Shown: positions 9,764-20,100 of the stretch, piece by piece | How positions within the stretch are numbered: position 1 is the first letter of the stretch | Layout: every line of letters starts with the position of its first letter | Source of the DNA: Ascidia mentula | Lineage: Eukaryota > Chordata > Ascidiacea > Phlebobranchia > Ascidiidae | Assembly: GCA_947561715.1 (NCBI GenBank) | Contig: OX387199.1 | Span: forward strand, 4,407,001 to 4,471,000 | DNA length: 64,000 bases | Reading direction: 5' to 3' | Position numbers and translations under genes: made by a program | The notes under the pieces: generated by a model | What the model saw: the letters and a program-made list of their open reading frames with translations, nothing else | Database searches by the model: none | What the model was told of the DNA's origin: nothing

Positions 9764-12700
9764 TTGATGGTATGTTGTTCAGATGTTTATACTTGGGTAA
9801 AGTTTCGCCCATCATAACACTAAGCCGCCATTGCTGAGGCCTAGGCAACAAACAGATTTTTTTCAAATCTTTTTCTGCAAACATTCCAATAACAATTGAT
9901 GAAAAGCGCTGACGGTATTTGTCAAGCTTGCTAAATTCTCGCACGTACAGTGATTTATGAAACGCGTTGACTAATTGCCAGTTAGACAAGTTTGCCTTCA
10001 TCAATATTTGCAGTTGGTCGTAAACTGTGTTTGCAATGTCCTTGGCAAACTGTTCCTTGAGTTTGTCTTTAAAACTAGATAGGCTGTTGTCGAAGTGCCG
10101 TTTCAGGTCGTTTTCAGAAACCCATTTTCTGTCAAGCATCTGAAAAAGGCATGAATTTGGTTTGCATTGCCCAAAATAATTTTATTTCTTGCCAGAACTG
10201 CTAATACTTGAAGTACAAACCTTACTAATATCTTCGTTATATTCCTTCGCCAGAAGCCTCTTGGCTTTTTGGGCCCTTTCCTTGTTATATTGCTAAACAT
10301 AAAAAGCTTGTGAGCTGCTTTGAAAATAGAAGCGAAACTAAAAACTCTTTTCTTGAATAAGCATTTTTGAATTGACCGAAAGTGTTTGTTGACCCCCACC
10401 TATAACTTACCCCAAGCATTTCATCATAGATTCGTTGTGACTCAATCCACTCATCAATAATTTCACATGGGTTACTAAATAGCAACCCAGTTTTGCCAAA
10501 GAGCACATTCTTGGATTTTTTTACTTGACGCAGTTCTTCTATAGGAATTGAAAACTTAATTGCAAGTCGCGGCATCTAGAACGGACACAACAAAAAACAG
10601 GTATCAATGTTGTTATGTAATATATTTACTTTTTGTGTTGGAAAATGATTAAAAACTAATTTCTTAATGCAATGAATCACAATTATAATATGTTTATTGA
10701 ATCTGTATGAAGCTAAAATTTTCCTGTTTAACAGATTTGTCCAAGTACCGACCTGCAAATGTCAAATATTATTATTCTTTTTATTTGTCTTACATTATTT
10801 TGTCTTTCGTTCAACTCGTCGGTTTTGACAATCTCTTTCACTTTCTTAATTTTACTTTGCAAGTCGGCATAACACTCATCCTCCTATTATGGAAAAAGTA
10901 TATTCACAACTCTAAAAGGTTACAAAAATGACGTAGACCACCTTTTCGACAAATTGTTCAATTTTTAGCATTTTTCGGATATTTTCAGCTGACAGTGGTA
11001 TAACGTCGTCGCCACGGTTTAATTTCGTTTGCAACTTTTCCAAATTCGACTGTTTTAGCTGCAATTATTAACAATATTTGCATATTGTTTAATCTACACG
11101 AAACGCAAAATGGAACCTTTTTTCGCTCCTTGCTTTCGAAATTGACTACAATTGCCTTTCCACGTTTGTCTGACTTCTGCAAAAACCAAAAAAATTAATT
11201 GCTTCACGTTTCTTTGATTTTTAAAATCCTTGATACCTGATACTCCGTCTGCTGTGTTTGTCTGTGTTGTATATATTCATTAAGAGATGGTATGTAGCGT
11301 TGTTTCATTTCCTCTTGTAATTTATTTGGTAAATTCGATAGATATCGTTGAATTTTGTCAAGAGCTCTATCTTTCAATGCGTTCAATTTTTCCGCAAAGT
11401 CGTCAGATTCCTTGACAAAAAAAGAATTTGGAAACGTACTTACTAAAGTTTCTTTTGCGCTAATCTTACCAATTTAACTTGCATTGTTTCAGCGATGAAT
11501 ATTTTTAATGTGTCCAAGAAACCTTGCTGAGCGAAAACACACAATCTCATCTAGAACACAAAAATGAATAATTATCCTATTTTACAACCAGAATATAAAA
11601 AAAATACTCAAATATTTTGTAAAACATATGTGTTTGTACATATTGGTGGGTACATATTAGTTTGTACCTGTTGAAAATGATTTTCCTCGATAAAAAGTCT
11701 TTGAAACAAGTCAAGCTTTTTTCCAAGCAATTCTAAATAAGAATTCCGAATGTCTTCATGTAGAGGTTCGCCTGCGGATACTTGTTGAAACACGCCTATT
11801 GTATTTTCTCGTTGGTTGGTCAGCATGTCCATGAGGATATCATCACATATGTATTTCTTTTGAGTTATGATGTTGGAATACTGCTTCTGTTCAATTTCAG
11901 ATACAAAAATGTTTAATGAGTATACTTTAAATGAAATCTATCGTATTCAACTTTTCTACAATACATTTATAAAGTGTTTTACTTGAAATGCACTGACCTC
12001 GACGTGACTAAGAAACGCCTCAGCGCAATCTTCAATCAGTGCCCGATATAAATCCGAAACACCAATCTGAAAAAAAGAAGTTACAACAGTGTTTATACGA
12101 AGTACTTCGATTTTTTTTATTTATATTCAGATACCTTTGATAATTCATGAAGACTTTCGCACAAAAACTCTTTTTTATTGAGAGTATTTTCAAAATTTTT
12201 TCCACATTGTGCGACCATTGGATTCTTCCCCAAACTGTGCTGGTCATTGAAATAGTCTATGACCTCCTTCACAAACTCTTCATGAAGGTTTTGAACATTT
12301 TTGTCGCTGATGTTCGTTCTTTCATGACTCTGCAAAACGTAGCACCAAACGATGCCTAAATTTAAGTGTAAATTTAAGTATTTGAAACTTCTTTACTTTT
12401 ATTTTTCCATACAAAAGATTTTCACAAATTCCAACCAGTTTTTGCAGAAGGGTTGATGAGAAAGCCTATAAATTTTAAAACTTATGTTTTACATCATACG
12501 TTTTTATAATTTATGTTTGCAAAAAAAACATGACCTCTATAAGGGCATCTGCACCAAACTTCTTTTTTTCAATTATGTTTGACAGCGTGATTGCCTGGTT
12601 TATGATGTCCTCTCCCACAGCTGGTGATCCACCCAACATTCTCAACTCAATTTTTTCAAACATAACTTTAAAAATCTTGTCTGACTCGTCCAAAAACTCC

Positions 12701-14785
12701 GGGTCAATATCTAAACTCGTGTTTAAAAGTACAAATGTTGAGACAGCTTTTACATATATTATTGAGGCGGGCCGCATGCAATTGCAAATGAGCGCACCCC
12801 ACGTATTGGCTTTGGCTTTTTTTAACATAAAAATATTATTAGCCCCACAACTTAACAAACGTATTAGCTTTGGCTATTTATCATGTACACGTTTTTTTTT
12901 GTAGAAATTGCACAAAAAGTACAGCTAATGGCCGCATCTTGACCACTACCCCCAGGAAAACATGCTTCACCATTGGACTTTTGTATAATCACAACCTTTC
13001 AGTCGGGCCGGGGAATCTTGTTTTTTCCTCCTCGCTATTTTGTTTCCTGGATAAGGAAGCAGAGCACACTTGACATCTTTGAACGAGGCTTGGATGTTTT
13101 TACATAACTCTTTGTTTTCATTTGATTGCTTTTCTTGGGTGTTTAACACATCCTTGATATATTTGTTGCCCCCTTCAAATCCAAAATCGTAGTCCATTTC
13201 TTGCCAATCTCTCATCAAAAATAGTAGTGTCTGATTAAGAAGCATTTTTTAAAGTTAGCGGCAAGTTTTATAGTGTCCATTTCCCTCCAATGCGCAAACT
13301 ACACCCATAACGATGACGCATTCAAGCATAATGTGTGGTAATCTAAAAACCTAATGATATCATAGTTATACTTGCCTGGCGTGATTCCATCATCTCTGGA
13401 CCATACACTTTACTTCCATATTCGGAGAAAATCTAATGGGACAATGAAAACAAACTTATTCGGCTAAAAAACCCAAAAAGTTTCACCAACCCTTAGGTGC
13501 TCCAAATCTCCCTTGCTGATTTTATCTTTCAAATTATAGATTTGACAGGAACTCAAAAAGGTGCTAAGCGAAAACATGACAGAATCGGATTGTTGGGAAC
13601 TGTGCTTGTCAAAAACCCCCTGTGTGTCCATCAAAAAAACAGCAATCTGCGAAAAACGTTCCGTGTCGGAAATTTATCGCAGGCATAGTGTACAAATATG
13701 TGCGTAAAAATACAGTGTTTAAAGCATCTTGCATGGGTGGAAAAAACGGCCACGTCGCCAGTATAAATGCGATTATAACTACTACAGTGGTTAAAATCCA
13801 ATCCTTGGTTCCCAAACAAGATATACCCAACATTAACAGAACCTAAATCCATACGCCATGATAGTGCACAATCGTCCGCATATTGCCACATAAAGTTAGT
13901 GCTTTGGCGCCTTGTTAGCCTTTGGCAACTTAACCGCAGTTTCAATATGTATCGTGCGAATGATCACGTTTCAGTGCGGTCGCCCTTTCTTACATTACCA
14001 GTGCGTTTATCTTCTTTCCCTTTTTACTTTTTTGACCCTGGGTTCTGAACCTAGGATATCCTGGCCACGAATTTCGATCAGGTTTTCTTGTCATATGGGT
14101 GGGGTGCTTAACTGATGTTGCGTGACTTTTGCCACCCATAAAATTTGTCGAACGCCTTCCCCCAGTGTCTAACCCCAGTTTGGGAAGCTCTGATTTAGAC
14201 AAACAAAAATTAAGCAGCATATATTCCAAACCTTCGTCCCGTGCACTACGTCCTGGAACCAAAATGGTTCACTCCAAACCAATATTCCCTCGGTGTTGCT
14301 TTCCGTTCCACCTCGCCATTCAAAACTTTTGTTCAACTGAGCTTCTACATTATTTTTCCATTCGCTTGCCTAGAAAGGTTAAGTACGGTCACATTTATTG
14401 TATTACGATCATAAAGTATTGGTCAGCAACAAACATAAAAAAACACGGGTCTAATATTTGAAACCATACTTACTTTGTTAATGCACCGAAACTTCAAATA
14501 TCTCATCATTAAATTGAGGAAAAATGATTTCCCCTTCCTCAGCGTTCCTGCCACAGAATATACAGCAACTGGACTATTTTTAACATATTTTGTTCCAAAG
14601 ACTGATTTAATAGCTTCAGCGTCAATCACTTGCAGTGCTTGTTCGTCGACCACGATTGACTTCGTTATACAAACGGCTACAATAGCAAACAGTAACGGAG
14701 TTTGCACCATAAAACTTGAGGAACTTTAAACCATACCTTTACTTGAAACCGATCTTTCCAAGTTACTGGGAAGCAAAGAAGACAT
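9759..14785 (-). CDS. GB1/atlastin-type GTPase, paralogue B (901 aa, 19 exons)
   Basis: Tandem paralogue of the 2993-8025 gene. Exons: 14785-14737, 14676-14474, 14369-14232, 13646-13491, 13432-13376, 13230-12996, 12710-12535, 12465-12397, 12329-12135, 12066-11998, 11886-11668, 11550-11470, 11410-11237, 11176-11117, 11058-10942, 10883-10794, 10575-10411, 10292-10221, 10139-9759. All exons are open and in phase. It starts MSSLLPSNLERSVSSK and has P-loop GTLRKGKS, switch I GGTESNTEGI, DTQG and MRDW, so it should bind and hydrolyse GTP. Differences from A: an extra 20-codon basic exon (11176-11117), a GC-AG intron (donor at 13375), slightly longer exons 3, 15 and 16, and a longer intron 3 holding a hAT-like insert. 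The GTPase exons are almost identical to A while the helical tail is clearly diverged. Biological role unknown; GBP relatives act in immunity and atlastins in ER fusion. Confidence 0.85.
13799..14199. mobile_element. Non-autonomous hAT-like element in intron 3 of paralogue B
   Basis: The left end reads ccttggttcccaaac. The right end, read in reverse, is cagagcttcccaaactgggg, a classic hAT terminus. The intron is about 585 bp here against about 125 bp in paralogue A, so the roughly 400-bp insert accounts for the difference. No transposase frame is present. Terminal repeats are diverged and I could not see a convincing 8-bp target duplication. Confidence 0.5.
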
Positions 14786-15188
14786 TTGATATTGACTTCA
14801 CTTCCGCTGTCAAATGCACAAAACTCTATGATCACCATAAAAACTTAGCGGTATTTTATAGACTGCTTTAAAAATAAGTCATATGACTCAACACTTACGA
14901 CTTTTACGCTTCCTGAAACTTAAACTGAATTTTATGACAATTTGGCTGATTGTTTGTCACACAATTTCAGCATTTAATCCTCATCCAAACCGCGGTTGCA
15001 TTTGATCCAATGTATCACAAACTTGTTTGAGAAGAATTGACAAGATGTAATTACCAAACTGTGTTTACTATTGATGCTTCATTACTACTTCATTGCTAAA
15101 GATCCATAGCTGTTGGTATCTTATCCCGATATGAACCAAGACTTGCCATAAAAGTTAAGTACACCGCGACATTAAAATTAAACTTAAG

Positions 15189-15355
15189 CATCTGCAAACA
15201 ATGACAGGCGTATCCCGCCTTAATAGCAAACACGCTAACGAGCAAATTCTCAAACCGCTTCCAAACGAGTACAAGAAGGCAAACACGTGAGAGGAAACTT
15301 TCTTACCTAAAAGGAGTTATGGAAGGCGGGATACGCCTGTCATTGTTTGCAGATG
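15189..15355. repeat. 33-bp perfect inverted repeat with 101-bp spacer
   Basis: The arm 15189-15221 (catctgcaaacaatgacagg onward) is the exact reverse complement of 15323-15355. The match ends abruptly on both sides. It could be the ends of a small transposon or a fold-back formed by local rearrangement. The right arm abuts an RPL15 pseudogene. Confidence 0.85.
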
Positions 15356-15545
15356 TTATGGAACGCGAGAGTGAGCGAGTTAATGTTCCAACAACTTTCT
15401 GCCGTTCATCGCGCCCTAAGACCAACCCGCCCCGACAAAGCCAGGCGCCTCGGGTACAAGGTCAAGCAAGGCTATGTGTAATTTATCATGTTCGTGCTCG
15501 TCTTGGAAGGGCGCCAACCAGTTGGAAAGAAATGGAAATATTATT
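15346..15545 (+). pseudogene. RPL15: Ribosomal protein eL15 (RPL15) processed pseudogene fragment
   Basis: The forward strand at 15392-15478 encodes [20 protein letters not shown] then GYKVKQGYV. Human RPL15 reads [20 protein letters not shown] then GYKAKQGYV. After this the frame shifts by two bases (a TAA would otherwise follow) and IYHVRARLGR continues as in IYRIRVRRGG. Upstream, DVM at about 15352 corresponds to SDVMRFLLRV but is scrambled. Downstream similarity fades after about 15545. No introns interrupt the matching part, consistent with a retrocopy that is now dead. Confidence 0.8.
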
Positions 15546-15643
15546 GGCGCTACGTCGTAAATCTCTCATGATCTGTGTCGCAATAAATGTCTGAAGCACC
15601 CAGTCGCAAAATCAGAGCCCTTGGGACGAGGAATATTCCACAG

Positions 15644-15921
15644 GTATCTCATTACGACGTTGGCCACTACGTACGTATCGGTTGGTTTACTTATCACCTT
15701 GACCATAGCAAATAGCTTCCCTTATGCAAACATCAATTCCGGGAAATTGGTACCAAACTGTCCAGTTTTAGAAAAACAAATATACGACAGATCAGGATGG
15801 ATAAATTATATGAAATCTTTAGGAGACAAAATTGAAACGGTCCCGAAAGTTGCCATAAACACTGACTGGTTCAAAATATATCACGGAAAAGGCAGTTGGG
15901 TCGTAAATACCTCTGCATCTG
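15644..15921 (+). other. Unrecognised exon-like open frame with a membrane segment
   Basis: A 278-nt open stretch bounded by an acceptor (attccacag) and a donor (ctg|gtgaga). It reads RYLITTLATTYVSVGLL, a likely membrane anchor, then a compact lumenal-looking stretch with NCPVLEKQIYDRSGWINYM and WFKIYHGKGSWVVNTSAS. The composition looks protein-like and recalls the stem of type II Golgi enzymes, but I do not recognise a family and find no partner exons. It lies between paralogue B and the 3' end of the GPCR on the opposite strand. It could be a lone relic exon. Confidence 0.3.
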
Positions 15922-17118
15922 GTGAGAGAAACATTTGGCACACAGAGTTAACGAGCCTTTCAAGGCTTGGGACGTGTATGGTCGTTTTGTCTGATTTGTA
16001 TTTGAGCTTTTTTTAGGCCGGAAATCAATGGTGTTATTTCGCACTTCAGGGTGTTGAATACGAGCGTGGATTTCTATTTAACGCGATTTCATAGAAAAAC
16101 AATCCCCAACATTTCTAACTTCCCAACTGTTTGTTTTCTGGTGTTTGTTTTTGACGAAGGACGAAGATTGTGTGAAGAATGTGTGTATTTGTGGTGATCA
16201 TTCCAAACTTATGTACAGGAGAGCGCTATACAGTGGAAATACAAACGACGCGACCGAACGTGTCATGCAAAAGTCCGCGTTTAACATTTTGAAGAATGTT
16301 GCTCTGTACGTTTGAACACTAAACAACAAATAGTTTTCACCCAAATAGAACGCAAACGTTTCATGCCAATATGTACAAGGGGTGGAGCACGTAAAGCGAT
16401 GGAACAAAAGGCACTTTCCACGTTAATCATTTAGCGAAAAGTACTAAACCTGTAAGTTATTTAACTTTTGTATTTTATCCAGTTTGATGTGGCTTTGCAT
16501 CTTTGTCTGTAACAAGAAGTTGTAATTGAGACAGTTTCCAAATCTTACTACACAACGTTTTTACTGCACTGCTATATATACGGGTTGGCTAGTTAGTTCG
16601 ATTTGAGAAACAGTAAGCATGTCTTGAAGGCATTTATAAGAACCGCAAACTTGTACTTCAATAGCACAAAAAAGGGTATAAGGTCACCTTTCAAAGTTAG
16701 CGATTTGAAGACAAAATTCGGAATGTTAAACCGTTTCTGGTGCAAAGCATAAGAAGCTGTATGGCAATGGAGCATAGCAGTAGACAAAAGCATAACACAA
16801 CAATTAAACGGACGCAGCGGGGCGAACAACAAACGTACCAAGGTGAGTCAAAGCATGTCTGCGCAAACAAATTAACAACAAGAAATTTCAGAATAACACA
16901 AAATATAATGGAACGAATCTTTTCTTTCTGGAACTTTCCAGTCCAAGTAAATTCCGGATTGTCAAAAGTTGTTCTTGAACTTTCGCAAAAAAACATATCT
17001 TTATACAAACATCGGTGAAACACGAGATGAATCCCTGTCTGCTTTTGCCTTAATGGTGCCTTTTGACAGCAGCATAGACGAGGCTTCCTTTCCAAAGAGG
17101 AGAAACCAAACAAGTCCT
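15922..17118. other. Intergenic, no supported gene
   Basis: Short open frames only. A donor-like caag|gtgagt near 16840 and an acceptor near 16890 do not give a readable exon pair. Includes the 3' flank of the GPCR. Confidence 0.4.
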
Positions 17119-20100
17119 TCAAACTGTGTTGTCTTCTTTGACTGACACCGGATCTCGCTCAGTCAAAAGAACCCTGGTCATTTCGGTTTGAGCTTGAGTC
17201 CTGGTTGATCCTTCAGTCTGTAAGAAAAAGCTTGTTAAAAATATAAGACAAGAAAAATGCCCATACTTAACACCATTAAAATTATTCTATATGTTGAAGG
17301 TAATGCTCGTATAATTTGTACATAGGAGGATTGCCGAACTGCGCATGTCGTTGCTTAGCGATCCAGCATCGTATGGATCATGAGATTATCGTTGCGCAAG
17401 GATTTCATTTGTGGAACGTTGTACACAAATTAAAAGTTTTATCACAGGAGAAAGAAAGTGAGATTTTGTACCTAAATACTACCACCTTTATTACAGAAAT
17501 GTACATCGTTTCAGGATACTCCTAATTATACCATTATCAAACCGGCGTTGCAAAATTTTAACGATTTAATCTTCGCGATTTTAATTTTTCGCTTTTATCT
17601 ATCAACTACCTCAATGGCAACATCAAACGCAAACGTATGGATCGAAAATCACACAAAGCATATCACAGAAATATCGTACGTGGTTAATGCTGTAAGCGCC
17701 CGCCCCGTTGTTGTCTCGTTTCTTCATGTCAAGTAGCGGGATCCCGAACTTGTGCTTCCTGCCGTGCATTGGACTTCCAGCTGTCACCGATCCATTCTTT
17801 GCATTCTCGTCACTCTTGCTCGATTTGCGTTTCGAAACAAGGTTGCTCAGCTTGCGTTTGACGGAGTTGTTCTATCGCAAAATAAAAAATAATTTTTGGT
17901 GCAAAATACTTGGGAGTTAATTAATTTAAATAGGAAAGCTAAAGCTAATATACTATTGATGATAGTTAATAGACGTTTCGAACTCTATTCTAGTACTGAT
18001 GATGAACCCAGTTAGAGTTCGAAACGTCTACTTACTATAATCAATAGCATATAGCTTTGGTTTTTCTATTTAAAAAAACAAATTAAAATTACAAATAAAC
18101 GCTTTGTTAAAGTGCCCGAATCACCAAACAGTCTTATGGTTAACTAAGACTTGGTATATGTTTATTTCAGACTTGGTAAAAGTCATTTATGATTTTTTTT
18201 TTATATATATATATATCGCCTACAACTAGACATCGTCTGTATCACTTTTTCATATAGAAATTACCGGTGATATAAAAGGAAACCTTTAATTTAGGCTAAA
18301 TTAAACCAATATAAACTTTCGTTTTATTTGAATATTAAAGCAAGTTTAATCTAGAATTTATAGATTGATTAAAATACGGTAATCACAGATTAAGGATTAA
18401 TTTGTCTTAATCATATTATTTAACTACACCGCAGTAAAATAATAGCTTTCGGGCAATCAGTGAAATGCAACAACGAATTAATACAATTAATAGAAAACTG
18501 TCGAGAGACAATGCGCGTGTACTATTTAGGAATTGTATACAATTAAGTGCGTTCCAATCATTCCTCACCGCATGGTCTGTGTTGCTGTGTGTTCCTCCAA
18601 AGTGGTGGCCGCCGCCTGGCGCAAGACTGCTCGATCGACGGAACCTACGTCTGGTGATTTCAATGCTTTCCGAGAGACGGGTGCGGAAGTTATGACCAAG
18701 GAAACTGTACAGTATTGGATTAATTGCCGAGTTTGAGAAGCCCAGAGCGACCAGAAACTGCTCAACGCCGAAACAGGCTGTGGTTGAGGTGTAGAAACCT
18801 GCGAAGAAGGTAAGCAGATATTTGAACAGCGTCTCTGGGGATTATGTGAGATACAAAAGCTTTTCAGATATTTCTGTTCTTTGGCCACTTTTTGGAAAAG
18901 TTTCTACGCGCCCCCAGTAAACTATGCTGACAACGTGAAGCACGAAGTTGTTCCGGCCGAGAAAGCTTATTTTTTCGCGACATTAAAATTGCACTGGAAG
19001 CCCTGTATCAGGAGATGCAAAATGTAAAATAATTTATTGATGTATTCGAATAAATCTAAATTGTGCTCCAAGTATGATAAACGGAGTTCTGTTTAATCTG
19101 AGTTTACCTCGAATCTTGGACAAGTTAAAGATGTGATACGGCAGCCAACAAATGACAAAGCACACGACCAAAACCGCCACCATGCGGGTAACACGCTTAC
19201 GCATGTTCACCGTCTTCTTGCCAGTCATGTTGGCAATCTTGTCCTCAGATACACGGAGGTGCTTGATGATTAGCACGTAGCTGATGGCTGAAAAAAATAG
19301 GTTTCATTGTAGCAGCTGGTGACATGGAAACCCTATTGGACGATTTACGTAACCTAACCCCCTAGTAATTTATATTTATTTAAGCTTGATTGGTTGGTGT
19401 GTCAGTACAAATGCATAAGTCAGAGTCGAGACATCTGTTGTAGATTGCATAGGCTTTGTGGATGAATAGACAGCTGGTGTTGTTGGACTGTCATGTAAAT
19501 ATATTTTCAGTTGTATCGATCCAGCCAGTCATAAGTCGTAGTGTACTGTGGTCACCAAGCCACGGTCGAGAGATCCATATCGGAAAGTATCGATTAACTT
19601 TCTTCATATTGGGTTGGAGCGAATAATGCGCTTATAAATTCAATTACTACTCCCTCACGGCGCGTTTTCTGCATTAAACATTTATCTGTTTCTTAATGGA
19701 ATATTGAAGTCAACAATTGCTACTTTGTGCGCATTGGCACCAACGGCCTTACAGTTCTACTGTAGTTTTTGTTTAGGACTTCGTTACCAATGGTCGACAA
19801 ACGTAGGTATTTTGTGGTTGTATATACACGAGTTTTCAACTTTAAACTGTAAATGCACTAAGATTTCTGACGTTTATTGAGCAATCAAGCACTCCTAGCG
19901 CAGTTCATTTCAAACTTAATTGCGCCTTATAAAGCTCGATCGGATTGCCACAGTCTCAACAATATAGCCATACATCCCAAACATACTCACATATGATGGT
20001 GAAAGGTACCAGGAATCCGAAGACGAAATTCACAATGAGCCAAATTGGGAAAGCGGACGACTGGTTGTGGTGAGAACAAACAAACTTGTTTTCATCCGGG

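Noticed and set aside
16702-17018. Two adjoining plus-strand frames with donor and acceptor near 16840 and 16890
   Set aside because: Joining them creates an immediate stop; no protein similarity.
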